A stretch of DNA of 64,000 nt from Grammothele lineata (GCA_002150815.3 NDFF03000388.1:186001-250000), one strand, 5' to 3'; positions 1 through 12,587 are shown, counted from the first letter of the stretch. Program-made: numbers and translations. The notes: a model not told the origin generated them from the letters alone.

Positions 1-301
1 CGCGACTTGCGCTTCTTGCCCGACTCGTCGTGCGCCATCTGCATGGGAGGCATGACGGGCATTGGGTATTGGCCGTTCGCCATCTGGGGGAACCCGGCAG
101 GGCTGCCCGACCACGGGAAGGCGTTGATCATCTGTGCGAATTGTTCTGCGTACATCGAACACTCGCGCATGTTGACCGCCAACTGCGTGAGGCTCCCTAC
201 GACCTGGGGTGGGCGTTGGAAGGGGAGCATGGCGAGAGACGACGTCCGCGACGTACCTGGGCTTTGTGCACTTCGAACTGAGCCATATACTCGGGACTCA
301 T
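1..301 (-). CDS. 5' end of an unidentified protein, cut by the window edge
   Basis: The ATG is at 301 on the minus strand. Exon 1 (301-257) encodes 15 residues beginning MSPEYMAQFEVHK. A GTACGT...CCCCAG intron (256-204) follows, and exon 2 runs from 203 off the left edge. The visible part is Met/Gln/Pro-rich (a stretch containing AEQFAQMINAFPW) and ends in a basic run with SGKKRKS. Similar N-termini occur, from memory, in Agaricomycete proteins carrying an HMG box further downstream, but no domain is visible here, so that is only a guess. It is divergent to the PNUTS-like gene. Confidence 0.55.
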
Positions 302-1141
302 GTTTGGATTAGTGTGGACGCCGGGGGATGCAAAGGAATATCGACTTTGTATACGCGGCGCGGCGCGTCTCGTATACCGCGGGAGTAAGAAGGGGGTTGA
401 AAGGGGGGTAATGGGAGGTTGAAAACTTTGTTGATGAAGTAGTGATACGCCCTAGACGTTGCGCGTGTTTGGTTGAATTGACATGTTTGTTCCGTTACAA
501 ACAACATTAGTCCGTATTAGTCCACATTAGCCCCTGTCTGTAATCATGTTCGGCAAGGTTTCAATGATGCGGTTATTGTTTTCCCATGCGGTCTCCTCCA
601 TTATATCCTGTTTATAGTAATTCTTAGAAGCAGCGAGACTAGACAATCAGACGTCTGCATTGATGTGGGAGCGAGAAGGCTCCTCGTGCAGTCTCGTGGC
701 TCGACAAAGCAAAAGCTATGAGGGCAATCTATTCGTGGGGGTTGATCAGGGAAGATCAAGGAAAACAACGACCATTGGTCCTGAGACGATTCGGAAGAGC
801 ACGCTGCACGGCGACTGGGCGAGGAGCGGTGCGGGTCTGTGCGGGGGCGGCGACCCGGAATATTTGTATCTGGGCGCGGCATCGTGGGAATCCGAACCGG
901 AGTTGGGCGGGAGGGGAGTTGAAAGCGGAGCGTGAAAAGCGCGCTCTCAGCCTGACCTCTGACCATCATCACGAAACGGCGAACGTAGCCTTGAAAGTCC
1001 TGGCAAGGTGACACCTACAGACGTCGTCCGGCTCTATCCTCCATTCTGTCTCGCCGTGCACACGAATAAGCCCGTAGTTTTTGCAGTAATCGCCTAAGAG
1101 CGCCCTGTGCAAAAAGAGTCGTCGTGGGTGCCCCGTTGCAG
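302..1141. other. Divergent intergenic region
   Basis: This lies between the leftmost minus-strand gene and the PNUTS-like gene. ORFs here on both strands show no recognisable protein features. The bases just before the ATG at 1142 read ccgttgcag, which could be the acceptor of a 5'-UTR intron. Confidence 0.4.
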
Positions 1142-4100
1142 ATGGAATATACGAATGCAGCGTGGCTGCAACCACAACAAATCGCCGACCTCGCTACTGT
1201 ACACGACGAGCGGGCGTCGACGACGGCGGACGACTGGAAGGAGCAGGTTACTAGCCTGCAAAGCAGTGGCATCGACTTCGGAGACCTCCAGGGTGAGCAC
1301 ACCACCCCCATCGAACAGGCGCCCGCCACCGGCGACGCGTCCTGGGTTTCCGCCCTACCTCCTCCCCGCATCCACGCTCAACCCTCTCCGTACCCTCCAG
1401 GCCAAAATGCGGCATCAACGTCCAGCGGCACCCCGGCTACTACGTTCTTCATTCCTCCAAGCTATCTCGCGGCGACACTCTTCAACGGCAGCGCCTCGTA
1501 CAGCAACACTTCGTGGCAACCTCAACCACAACTGTCGCAACACTTGCCCTTGTCCAGTTATTCTTCGCTAAATGGTGCCACATCTACATCCTCAAACTCT
1601 CAGTCGCAATCGCAGTCGTCTTCATCGATGGGGGTTATTGAGTGCGTGTGCTTTTTCTCATCAGCGTCCCGTTGCTGACCACAAGATCGTAGCCCCGTCT
1701 TGACGATGAGCAGTTCGGCGTCGAGCCCGCCTCCCCAATATCAACCCCCTGCATTCTCATCCCAGCAGCCCCAGTATCGTATGCAACCCCAGTACCCGAC
1801 ACAGGCCATGTCTCCTCTATCGTTCATGCACAACTTCTCCCAATACACGCAATCGCAACCGTCGCATACCATCCCTCTCCCTCGACATTCACACTCCCCT
1901 CCTCAGCCTCAGCCACAAAGCACATTGTCACCATTTGCCCTCCACAGTCCCTCGAGTTCCTTGTCTAACGGCATTTCCACGTCCTCCTTCTACAGCCAGC
2001 CGCCCTCGCAGCCTCAGTCAGCGCCTTCTTCGACACCACAACAGGTAGTACAACCTATTGCTCAAGCTTCTCCGCCCCCGGCACCTCCTGCACCCAATAA
2101 ACCCTCCCCTGAGGAAAGGAAAGCTGACTTGGCACGCGACGTGAAGCCTTTTGTGCAGCCTACGTCGTTTACTGGTGCCGGTGCAGTCGCCCAGCTTGTC
2201 AACCGACTGGACGATTTTGGCATTGGAGACGTTGACCCGTCAATACGATTCGAGGTTCTCACAAAGATTAGGGATAACGCTGGTAACCACTATTTCCGCG
2301 CATGGGTTGACAACGTAGTAGCGATGGAGATCATCAGGGAGTGGCTGAAACTAGCGTTCATGGGAAAGAGCGACATGCAACTGGTCGAGACCATTATGCC
2401 GATCCTTCATGTGAGTAACGGTGGCTATCGAGATCCTCGCAGCCATCGGCAACTCTGTTAACTGTCCTACCAGATCGTCGACCGACTGCCACTTACGGTT
2501 GAGAAGCTGAAGACGTCGAAGTTGGGCAAGTTGATCATGAAGCTCACCAAGGAGCCTCCAACACCGGGTGAGTTGGGTGTTCGTTTTTGTACCTTCCACT
2601 ACGTACACGTTCTGCGAACAATCGGAGTGCACCAAATACGGATCGAGAGCAGAGCTACGCGCGTGTATGCGTGCGGTTCACGGATAAATGCTTTTCAACG
2701 CGACCCCGAAGTCGTTGTAGTACATGTATCTAACTACTGCCCTTTGCATGTGCGGCGGCGGAAACGATCAGCGATCAAGGACATGGCATCGAACCTCGAG
2801 CGAAAGTGGCGAAATATGCTGTCCCAAGAAGCGGCAGACAGGATGGATACCGATACAGCAGAGGGTGGGTCATGTCGGTCCAGTTTACGGGCTTCAGCGG
2901 AATATTGATTTGTGGCATCATTTCAGACGCGAAGGGCAAAAAGCGACGAGCAGAGACCGGCGCTGCGAAGGGTGCGCCCCCTGTCAAGAAGGCAGCGGTT
3001 CCTGGTCCCTCTGCAACGACCCCTAAGGCCGTTGCAGTAAAGAAAGAAGGTAAACAGGTCGTAAAGGACGCCAAGTCGGACTCCTCTTTCTTCTCAAAGC
3101 CGAAACCGATGAAGAAGGAGATGCCCAGCTTCAAGAAGAACCCGCCGCCCGCCGCAGCGCCCGCAAAGAAAGAGCCCGACAGTAATATTGCGCAGCCGTC
3201 TTCGTTCAATCCGTTTGAAGACATTTTGAAGTCGTATGGCTCGAATGCGGGAGCGTCGGGATCTACGTCGACGCCGCCGCCGGCTCCCGTCCCAGTACCC
3301 TCGGCCGCTGGACCGTCTGCTGCCGGACCATCGAATGCCGCTTCGACCCCTGGGTTCACCAAAAAGGGAAAGCCCAAGCGCTCGGTTAAGTGGGCTGCGG
3401 ACGATAAGCTCGAGCAAGTCAAGCTGATCGAACGTGCGGTCTATGATGACGATCCTGTCTCTGTCAGCCTTTTTCGTTCGTATCAGCAGATGTACTGTAT
3501 ATTCATTAGACGCCATCGTGCGACGTTACACAGGGCTCGCAGTCAAGTCTCGGGCATGACATTCGAGCTCTAGACCGAGACGAAGGTGCGGCACTGCACC
3601 TGCACATATTCGACGAACAAATAGAATGGGCAGAGCCACAACGTAAGCACGCGCGCACGCACGCAATACATCGTGTTGATCCCGTGACTGACTGATTGGG
3701 TCATCACAGCTCTCGAGGTCCCTCCGGATATCCAAGCCCTGTCGCTCCCGCCACGAGGCGGCCAGAGCCTAGAAGCTACAGCGCAAGAGGAGCGCGAGCA
3801 GAGCGCGCTTGTCGTGCTCTACACTTCCCCTGCGCAGATTCCCGACTCACCCGCCGAGCCATCAACACAGATCCCAGAGGAGCAGGTCGACGAGGGCATA
3901 TGCATTATGTTGGCGGGGTCCGATGGAGATGCGATCTTCTGGAACAATGGGGAGCCCGCCGTCGTGGACACGGTCAGGCCATCTGCGTCGGTAGCAGAGC
4001 TCGTTGGGCAGCTGCAGGCAGACCGGCCCGACATCGTCATGGGTGACCCTACGCAGGCGCAGGCCGCGATGCCCAGTCTGTACCCCGCCCTGACCGGCAT

Positions 4101-4642
4101 CAATCCAGACCAGCTCCAGCAACTCATGCAGCACGCGCAGGCCCTCACGCAGGGCGGCGCATTCGGCGGACTGGCGGGATTGGGCGGACCCCCGCCACCG
4201 GCGCCGCCGCCGCATGGCGGGGACGCGGGCTGGGGCCCCGGGAACCAGTACTCGGAGTATGATCGGGGTTACCACGAGAATGGCGCCGGGCGCGGTGGCG
4301 GGCCCGGGCCCGGAGAGCCGAATCGGCGATGGAACGACGATGGTCCCGGATGGGGCGCCGGTTCCGGGCCGTCCGGCGGTGACCGTGGGGCGATGCCGCC
4401 CGCGTTCCCGCGTGGGCGGGGCGGGCGCGGCCGGGGCGGAGGGCGCGGCCGTGGGGATGGCCATAGAAGTACAAAACGAAAACCATGCAGCTTCTTTCAA
4501 GCAGGAAGGCGAGCACATCCAAATTTGCCCGGACGCGCTGAATGAGGAAGGCTGATGTCGTTCCCCTTCGTCCGCTTCTCCTGCCCACAGATGCCGATAT
4601 GGAGATCAGTGCGACTTCAGCCACGAGCAACTCCCTTACTAG
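1142..4642 (+). CDS. PNUTS-like PP1 regulatory subunit (PPP1R10 homologue)
   Basis: Nine exons: 1142-1292, 1401-1641, 1693-2410, 2474-2567, 2772-2864, 2927-3462, 3534-3642, 3710-4508, 4591-4642; 930 aa. A Ser/Gln/Pro-rich N-terminus (about residues 1-270) precedes a helical TFIIS N-terminal (LW) domain (about 290-435, including KLGKLIMKLTKE and SNLERKWRNML). A Lys/Pro linker follows, then an RVxF-type PP1 docking motif, RSVKW, near residue 583. The tail is Gly-rich with RGRGG repeats and ends in a CCCH zinc finger (CX7CX5CX3H; last residues CDFSHEQLPY). LW domain, RVxF motif and CCCH finger in this order match animal PNUTS, which holds PP1 in a nuclear complex acting in transcription termination. 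The last intron (4509-4590) has a GC donor and is needed to complete the finger. The donor at 3463 (gtcagc) is weak and less certain. The first in-frame ATG is at 1142. Confidence 0.87.
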
Positions 4643-5835
4643 CAACCGCATTCGCAAGTGCTCGCCCGGCCGCCAGGTTGCGCCGCCGTCATCCATAGCA
4701 TATGTATATTATCCTAGTATCTCTCTTATTGACGCTATGCGCGATATGCCGCTAAGCATATTCTGCTCTACTACCCGTCGTAGCCCCGCGTAGAACCCAC
4801 CGACCTCATGCATCAGGTTCAGGGGCGTTGGCAGTTTGCGTCATGGTGGCGATCTCAGTTACCCCCGATCAATGCAATTCGGAGCGCGTCTTCATCATGG
4901 CTGCAGCACCGCCAGAGCCCACCACGAGCGAACCTTGAATCTCGATAGCCGGGATAGACAGCTCGATTGATCTCGAGGAGGCCTGAGGGGCACGGAAATA
5001 CGAAGATGCTGGCGACGCTAGCGCGCACGTGGAATTACGAGCGGTGCTGCTCGGAAGCAAAACGTGCTCGTGCGGGGTAAGTAGCACAGCTTGACTAGAG
5101 CCCGAAGTCCGAAGGACGTGGTCCACAGCTCCGTCGAGTGCGGAGCAGGACGACCCACATATAAATTTGGCTTTACACCACATGACCGGGTGGTGGGTAC
5201 AGAGCATTCAATCCGCGGCGCTTCAGCGCAGGAGGCCATAATCACCTTATCGGCACGACCGACTCGAGCGGACGCTGAGGAGATTCGGGATCCCTTGGGG
5301 ATGCCGCAGCACCGGCACTGGACAGAACCTTCGTTGGAGGGCGCGAGAGGAAACGCCGGGACGGTGGCGGCAGTTCATTAGTATACATTACAGGACAAGA
5401 TAAATAGAAAAGTGATAAAACAACAGGTACCCGCAGCCTGTTCCCCGCGAAAGTGGAGGGGGAGGAGAGTGAGAGAGAAGATGGCCCTGTACTAAGATAC
5501 AAATCTACTTATATGCTATGCTGAGTAAAATATCGATTGAGCGATGATGATTGCAGCGAGATCCAACAGAACAGATAACACGTCGGAAGGCAGAGAGATG
5601 GGACGAGCGGAGGGACACATACACGAGAAAGAAAAAGGGAAGAGAACCGGCGCGAGCGCGAGGGCAGACAGCGTCCAGTGCGGTGCGAGACGAGCGGAGG
5701 GAATGGGCGCATAGAAAAAGTGTCGATAACGCGTAACGAGCACGGATCGCGCGATGGCGAGCCGCTTGCAGTGTCTTTGCAGGCCGTCCGTCCGCCGCCG
5801 CCTCGACACAGCGAGGCGCGCGAGCCCGGCCAGTC
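4643..5835. other. Convergent intergenic region
   Basis: This holds the 3' flanks of the PNUTS-like gene and the PtaB-like gene. Only short ORFs without recognisable features are present. Confidence 0.4.
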
Positions 5836-8800
5836 TTACGACCCCTGCGTTTTCCCCCGTTTTCGATTCGGCCGCTTGGGGGGCGGCTGCCCGCCCTCGC
5901 CCTGCCCCGCCGTCGGCGAGTCCTCGCCTGGCCGTCCGCCCGGGGGTGCCTTCCGCTTTAGGTTCGAGTTCGCCATCAGGGGTGTAGTCGACCCCCCTGG
6001 TGTCGGCGCGGAAGGTGTTGCGGCGGACGCCACGGGCGTTGTGGCAGACGCTTGGGGTGTCTTCGCCTGCTTTGACGGGTCCGCCTGCGCGGCGTTCTGG
6101 TCTGGGGGACCGGACGGGTGCGAGGACCCGGGAGTGGCGTTCGCTGCGGGGGTGTAGCCACCGCTCGGCCCTGGCGTCGCTCCCGCCATTCCGTTGAGAC
6201 CGTCTGGATGAGATGATGGTCCCGGGGTTGGCATAACGCCTTCCATGGCGTGAGGGTTGCGGTTTCCCTGTCGGAGCTTGATCGCCCATGCCGCCAGCGC
6301 GTCTGAACGGAGGAAGTCAGCTCCATCAACAACCAGTATAATCCATCATAACGCACCGACAGGACCCAGATGGTTCTTCGCAGAGAATTGGATAAGTTCC
6401 GTCATCTGAGCCACACTCTCCGCAAGCTGTTGGGTACGAGCCGCATCAGCGCCTTGCACGTAAGGCACGCATCGAACAATATTACTCACTTCCAGACACC
6501 GCATGGTCGCTTGAGGAATCCCGAAAGCATTAATGGGCTCTGCGGGAATGCTGGCATGCTCGATAAGGTAGCGAGGCTCCTCCACACGGGTGGGATCCTG
6601 CTCGCCACCAGCACCGTTCGCAGCTGCGGCACCATTAGGCGAAGGCGCGATCCGCGGCGACTCCGGTATTCGCTCGCCCCGGATCATGTCGTACGCCAGG
6701 TACTTGTCGTGATAGAAAGCATCGAACTGCAGACGATCGACTTTCAGCGTGTAATCGAGAGCAGCCCCCGTGGCCGTCCGCGACGTGGGCGAGTTAGGCG
6801 TCTGGATGGGCGCGACGACGACCTCCGCGGAAAATGGCCCCCGCAGAGTTATGCTGTACCCATTCGTATAGCGGAATGTCCATGAAGAAACGGGGCACTC
6901 AATCAGCGCGCGCGACTGGCTAATGGGGCGTTCGCGAGCGCCGTCTATGGTGATCGTCTGGGCTTTGACACCAGATTGACTCGTGACCAAGAAAAACCGC
7001 GAGAAGATGGGGAATCCGATCTCTGTGTTCAATATTCAATGACGCCTCTGGTGGTCTAAGAGAATGGTTCATACCGAACGGTTTTGCTTCAATATGTAGG
7101 TTATCCTTCCATAGCGTGAGCTTCATCGTCGCCTTCTCCGTGAAGAATTGGTTGACGATATCCGTCCAATACTTCTGGGTCAACCGCTGAGCGACAAGGA
7201 ATCCGTTCAGTTGAGTGATATCCGCAAGCATACAACGACAACTCACTTCCGCGCTGTCAGCAGCCAGATATCCACTAAGTTGCAATATCCGCATCGTTCC
7301 TTGCCCCAGGCCGACTGGATTTAGCCTGCGAGACATATCCTCGTCAGCGAACGAAGCGGCAGATGAACAATTTACCCTACCTTGTGGTAGAAACGATTTG
7401 AGGGATGGCCGATTGTGTTTGTGGCGCCCGATGAGGAGGGTGTTCGGGTGCCGGACCCGGCTGCGTCGTTGGAGGCGCGCTATTCGGAGGGGCCACCGCG
7501 GCGCTTGGAGGCGGCGGCGGGCCTGGTTGGGCGGCCATCGCAGTTAGCGGCCGAGGTGGAATTTGCGCTGGGGCTGGCGGCGCACTTGCGGGGGGTTGTA
7601 CGGGAGGGTGTGAGGGCCCTGGGGGACTTTGACCTGGGCCGGCGGTCGGTACCCTAGGTGGGAGCATGCTGCCCGCATTCTGGGGGGGAAGAGATGTGGG
7701 CGGCACCCTTGGCGTGCGAGAGGCGGGGGACTGACGGTGGGCCAATTGTGAATGTGGACGCGGGACTGATCCAGAGACCGGTTGCATCGGATTGGGGTGT
7801 TGGTGGGGTTGGCGAGGGGATTGCTGGGGTGGGTGGGGGGTCTGGGTGAGGGAAGACTGGGATTGGGGCATCGGGAAGTTATTGTGAGGGGCGTTATGAG
7901 ACGGTGGCCGGGGAGGAGCGGAGCCTGGTGGTTGCGCCCACTCTGAACTGGCGTTCATATGTTCCAGGGCTTGTGCAGGAGTCATCAGCCCTTGAGTTGG
8001 GGGTCCAGAGGCATTCAGTTGTGCGTTACCTCGCTGGGGCATCTCCTGACCGGGATTCAGAGGGGTCGATGAGGGTGCAACGCCGAACGGAACATTGCTC
8101 ATACTCGGCACGTTCATCCGGGAAACGTGTGGAGGGTGAGATTGCGACATCGGTTGGTTTGAGAAGTTAAACATGGCATTGTCGGGCGTCATCGACGTAC
8201 GGTTGACCACGCCCTGCTGGAGCATCGGGTTCCCCGCCAACGGACCGGTCATGCTAGGTTGCTGTTGACCGGACGGCGCGTGCGGCGATGAGCCCATCTG
8301 ACCCTGCTGGTGTTGGTGAGGAAGCGACATCGGGTTCCCGAACGAGTTATGCTGCATCGACGGTTGCATCGACTGTTGCATACCGTGCGCCTGAGGGTGA
8401 GGTTGCGGCTGCGACATACTAGGCATCATCGAAGGCCCCGAGCCGGTCCGACCGTGGGGAGGAAGAGCGTTCGCGCCCTGCATGTGCCCCGACTGGCCCA
8501 TCAGACCCATATCCCGCGACATTCCGCCCGCCTGCATCTGCTGTGGCTGCTGTGACTGGCGCATCTGCATTGGTATCTGCGGCCCCATCCCGCCCTGCAT
8601 CCCCGGCCGCATACCCATCGGCGGCTGCCCATTCATCGCCATACCCCCACTCATCATACCCGCTGGCATACCTTGCATGGCAGACTGCCCTAGTGGCTGC
8701 GACTGTACGCGACGGAGGGTACCCTGTGGTTGCATCATAGGGCCGCCGGGAAAGCCTGCCATATTCTGCATCGAGTTAGGCATCCCGTTGATGTGAGGAG

Positions 8801-9062
8801 GACCTGCGCCGGCAGCGCGCACGTAGACCGGACGACCGGGGGCGTTCGTTTGCTGCATATTGAGGGGATAGCTGGGGTTGGAGGCGCCGGGCTGGCTAGG
8901 TAAGAACCCGAGGCCGGCATTCGCGCCCTGACTGTTTTGGAGGATTGCAAGATTGTGCGAGTTGGGATGTTGGCCTTGCTGCGCTTGTTGTGGGAGGAAG
9001 GACTGGCCGCCCATAAGGCTCTGGTGCATTGGGGGGCGTAGGAGGTCGGAGTGGGGATTCAT
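5836..9062 (-). CDS. LIM-domain-binding (LDB/PtaB-type) transcriptional co-regulator
   Basis: Five exons on the minus strand: 9062-7381, 7325-7247, 7186-7075, 7022-6357, 6302-5836; 1001 aa. The first ~560 residues are Met/Gln/Pro/Gly-rich low complexity. Exons 2-4 encode the conserved LIM-binding domain (about 565-800): GQGTMRILQLSGYL, KLTLWKDN, PRFFLVTSQSGVK-like and YRYTNGYSITLRGP-like segments. The C-terminus is Pro/Thr/Ala-rich and ends in a basic, NLS-like stretch (KRPNRKRGK). This layout matches fungal PtaB/Adn1/Mfg1 proteins, which act with Flo8/Som1-type factors in adhesion, development and filamentation. The ATG at 9062 is the first in frame, although the frame stays open to about 9449 without another ATG. 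Confidence 0.9.
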
Positions 9063-10357
9063 GGCGAGATATGGGGGAGGTGAGGTGCGCCGGCGCGACG
9101 TGTAGTCGCATACAGAGGCGAGGGGCGGCGGGTGGAGCGAGAGGCGGTGGGGGCGACGAGGGATGGAGGGAGCGCCGCTCGCGAGGGCTCGGCGAGGTGG
9201 TGGACGTCGAGGACGTCTCGAGGGACGAGGACGACGGGGAGCGGAGGAAGGGAAACTTGTTGAGTCGCGTCGCTGAAGCGTGTGAGTGCGTCTGCCACAA
9301 CGGCACTGCTTCCACGCCACGAGTCCCTCGGCCTGTCCCGCTCCTCCTCCCGATTTTCTCCCAATCCTCGCCCGACCCTCTCTCCTCCTCACGCCCGCCC
9401 CCGCCGTCGCCCCCGCCGTCGCCCCCCGCTGCGCCGTCGCCCTGAGCACCGTCGGGCACGCCGTCCTCGCCCAGGTCCGCAGTCTGACTCCTTCCCGCGC
9501 CGACGCCGTCTATTCCGGCCGATCTAGCCAGATACGCGCCTCGCCCGCTTGCAATCCGTCCCCGGGGCCGAGTCCCGCAGCGTCCGTGTGTCATCCGTCC
9601 CCCTCTTCCCTTCTCCCCTCTCGCGACGATGGGCCCGGAAGGCCTCTGCGTATATGCGCCTGTGTGACCGCAGGCGGGCGAATTGCATTTCTGCGTGAGC
9701 GCGCCGAACACAATCGAAGCCGCGACCGGCTGATTCGGACTTCTTCCAGGTCACGACCATGGCACGTTGCATTGTGTTCTTTCGCCCGTCTGCGGACGGC
9801 CTTGTCTCGAGCCTTTTGTTTTCTTTCCGCTGCTCAACAATAAAGCACCTTACTTATCCGCCTCTGGCCGGAAGCGTTGATGCAGCTTCCGTGACGAATC
9901 TCCGATCACAAAGTGGGATGCATCGGCGCCAATGCTGCTGGTAATAGACGTCATCATGCCGGAAAGCCTCGGCTAATAATCGCCCAGGCGCTCTTGTCTT
10001 GTCCTCTTCTTCAAACGTCCCGGGGCACATTCCGGATTGCGCTCGATAGCCGAGGTACCAGCAGATGAGAGCCGGGGCGACATCTGAACATCATATGTAC
10101 AGCGCAGGCTTCTGCGCTGTGAGGGATGGCGGCACAGAAGCTCCTCATTTTCTTGCCATGCGGATGATTCGTGACCTCCGAAGCATCTCGCCACAGCTTG
10201 ACACAAACGTGGGCTGCATGCTTAGGAATATGGCTCACAGCGCATGTCCAGATCAATTACTCTCCATCGTACGTATGACCAACGCTAATGGCGATTACTT
10301 ATGCTAATGATGCCGGACAGTGGATAGATGGTCGGGAAATACGCCCCTAATGCTCTG
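9063..10357. other. Upstream region of the PtaB-like gene
   Basis: 1.3 kb of GC-rich sequence between the PtaB-like start and the MT-GT8 stop. It contains several overlapping Arg/Pro-rich ORFs typical of GC-rich noncoding DNA. No gene is recognised. A long 5' leader for the PtaB-like gene is plausible. Confidence 0.4.
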
Positions 10358-11965
10358 TCAGACGGAGATGATGACCCGTTTCTCGAAAAGTCGAACACCC
10401 GTATCAGCAGCCTCTTTCATCTTCTCCGCCCGTTCCATATGATACTCCTCCGACGCCCGCCATCCTTTCCAGGCCGTCTCCTCGCAAGTAGTCCACCATT
10501 CGCCGGTCAAGGGATTTCCTGGCGCCCCAGCGTACCCCCACGGCTTCCCTCCGAAGGGCTGCACGAACGGGTTCACTACGTCTGCCAGGTTCGGGTGCAC
10601 CGGCCCCGTGAAGTGGACGATGCTCGGGTCATCCATCGCAGCCAGGTCGAGCGCGCTGCGCTCCGGCGTATGGTACTTCGCATACGTTCCCAGCCCTTGG
10701 GCGTTCCACTTCAGGCTGAGCGCGTGCCAGTGCCCCCGGAAGTGGACGTTCAACGCGTCCTGGTCCTTCAACGTCGAATCCGACTTCTCCGCAGCGGTCA
10801 CGTATAGCTCATCCAGCCCCGCCCGGACAAGTGCGAGGTCCATCAGCATAACGCCCGCGTTGAAGTATGGCGACGGCGACGGGGTGGAACCGTCGAGCCC
10901 TGACATCGGGAAGCCCACATCCGGTGCAGCCGCGATGGACTTCCCGCACAGGTCGGTGTCCCAGAGATCTTTGAGATCGCTTCTGACGAGGACGTCCGCA
11001 TCCAGGTATAGGACCCTTTCGACGGGGAGAAGAGGGATCATCGCGATCTTCGCCCACACGGGCCCACTAGGAACCGCCGTGCCGCACCTGGATCGAGGCG
11101 GGGTAGAAGGTGAGTTGATGAACTTGATAGTCGCCTTGGGCATGCCGTCGATGGACCGCTCGAGCTTCGCCTTCACGTCGTCGGAGAGATCCTCTGCGAC
11201 GACGTAGAAGGTGATGCGCCCCGTCGTGTGTTTGGCGGCGCTGCGGATGGTGACGGCGGCGCCTATGGCGTAGGGGGCGTTGACGGTGATGGCGACATTA
11301 ACACCATATCCGAGCGCTTCGTCGAGCCCGTGCTGGAGGTGGGCCTTGTCCTGCATGAGAAAGCCGATGCGCATCTCGGTCTTCTTCTGGAGGATAAGCT
11401 GGTACCCTGTGGAGAGGACCGTGTACTCTCCGTCGTGGAGCGCCAGGAACGCGTCGATGCCGCGTTTGGGATGGTGAATACTATCTTCGGGCTCCTTGTC
11501 CCAGCGGTAGTCGTCGAAGATGAAGATGGCGTCCTTCCGCGCGAGGCGCCACGCGAGCTCGCCGTCGAGGAAGGTGTCGTCGGCCTCGTGCGAGCCGTCG
11601 ACGTAGATCCAGTCGAAGCCCGGGTCGGCCGCGGACATCTCCTCGGCGAGGAGCGTCATCAGGCCGGGCACGCTGAACTGGTCGAGCACGCGGAAGGGCT
11701 TCCCGGTGAGGCGGAGGTTGTGGAGGAGCTTCCGGGAGCGCTCGCGCCCGGCGTCGGTGGCCATGAGGTCGAAGTGGTCGATGCAGACGAGCTCGCCGCC
11801 GTTGGCGCAGAGCTCGGTGAGGATGAAGACGGCGGAGCGGCCCTCCCAGGAGCCTATTTCGAGCACGCGCGGCTTTGCGGCGGCGACGTGCTTGAAGAAG
11901 CCTCGCCAGGTGTCTTCGTTGAAGGAGAACCAGTCCTGGGTTTCGGTGAAAGTGTAGTCGGCCAT
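10358..11965 (-). CDS. Bifunctional SAM methyltransferase-GT8 glycosyltransferase
   Basis: A single open frame of 535 aa starting at the ATG at 11965. Residues 1-190 form a class I SAM methyltransferase of the CmcI/Methyltransf_24 type: glycine-rich motif VLEIGSWEGRSA and an acidic motif in DWIYVDGSHE. Residues ~195-500 form a GT8 (glycogenin/galactinol-synthase-like) domain with the metal-binding DxD as LYLDADVLV (about 317-325), a conserved FNAGVMLMDL segment, KDQDALN, and a HFTGPVHPN motif near the C-terminus. No signal peptide or membrane segment is seen. A TATA box lies ~110 bp upstream (12082-12075). A degraded copy is at 13.9-14.7 kb, and an epimerase-transferase fusion was originally its divergent neighbour. 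The acceptor sugar and methylation site cannot be inferred. A short stretch before SGPVWAKI (33 bp absent from the other copy) may be an insertion or mis-spliced segment. Confidence 0.85.
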   Translation of the reverse strand: MADYTFTETQDWFSFNEDTWRGFFKHVAAAKPRVLEIGSWEGRSAVFILTELCANGGELVCIDHFDLMATDAGRERSRKLLHNLRLTGKPFRVLDQFSVPGLMTLLAEEMSAADPGFDWIYVDGSHEADDTFLDGELAWRLARKDAIFIFDDYRWDKEPEDSIHHPKRGIDAFLALHDGEYTVLSTGYQLILQKKTEMRIGFLMQDKAHLQHGLDEALGYGVNVAITVNAPYAIGAAVTIRSAAKHTTGRITFYVVAEDLSDDVKAKLERSIDGMPKATIKFINSPSTPPRSRCGTAVPSGPVWAKIAMIPLLPVERVLYLDADVLVRSDLKDLWDTDLCGKSIAAAPDVGFPMSGLDGSTPSPSPYFNAGVMLMDLALVRAGLDELYVTAAEKSDSTLKDQDALNVHFRGHWHALSLKWNAQGLGTYAKYHTPERSALDLAAMDDPSIVHFTGPVHPNLADVVNPFVQPFGGKPWGYAGAPGNPLTGEWWTTCEETAWKGWRASEEYHMERAEKMKEAADTGVRLFEKRVIISV

Positions 11966-12074
11966 TAGTGGATGTCTGTGGTTGTGTTGTCAGTATCACG
12001 ACGGTGTGATTGAGCGGGACTGCTCACTTTCTGTGAGAGGAGTGAGCGATGGGGTTTGTCGATTGTCTGCAGCC

Positions 12075-12082
12075 TTTTTATA
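12075..12082 (-). promoter_or_regulatory. TATA box of the MT-GT8 gene
   Basis: TATAAAAA on the minus strand, ~110 bp upstream of the ATG at 11965. The equivalent position in the second copy (about 14.81-14.83 kb) has lost the motif, consistent with that copy being dead. Confidence 0.5.
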
Positions 12083-12573
12083 GGCATTGCGTGAATGTTT
12101 TTCCCAACCTCGTGCCGCTCACTTGAACAGCCAGAGAGCCACCTTGAAGTGCATGCAGGCGAATGCAAACGGATAGTTACCACATCGCGCCTGAACTCCT
12201 CACATGGACCCAGGACCGGAAGCTCGTCTCCCGGACACACGGCCCAATCCAACCGATCACGTTTCGTCATACCTCGGTGGTTGACTGCAAGCGAGCGACG
12301 ATGGCTTGAATACCATGTGAGTTATCATTGGTCGGATGGCTAATTGTTTCTTGTCCAGCCAAGCTTACGAACTATCATTATTGTTAACGCTAGGGCCATA
12401 TATCTTGTCTCCCGAATATCAAGATACACTAGACATCCTGCCGGCGTACTGCTTGCAAGCCGGGCCCCTCTGTGGCATCTCCGGAAGAGTGTCGCGCGTG
12501 GAATTAACGGCAATTCAACCACCGAGGGCGCTTCGACACTGCGGTAAGCAAACCACAACCACCCCCACGTTCC

Positions 12574-12587
12574 TCTCAGCGCTGAGA
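12574..12587. promoter_or_regulatory. 14-bp palindrome in the divergent promoter
   Basis: TCTCAGCGCTGAGA is a perfect palindrome between the MT-GT8 gene and the epimerase remnant. The second copy keeps a one-base-different version (TCTGAGCGCTGAGA, about 15275-15288) within a longer conserved block (aaccacaaccacc...). It is a candidate regulator site by conservation only. Confidence 0.4.

Noticed and set aside
8896..9711. 271-residue minus-strand ORF overlapping the PtaB-like 5' end
   Set aside because: Out of frame with the conserved protein. Low-complexity Arg/Pro composition, probably leader sequence.
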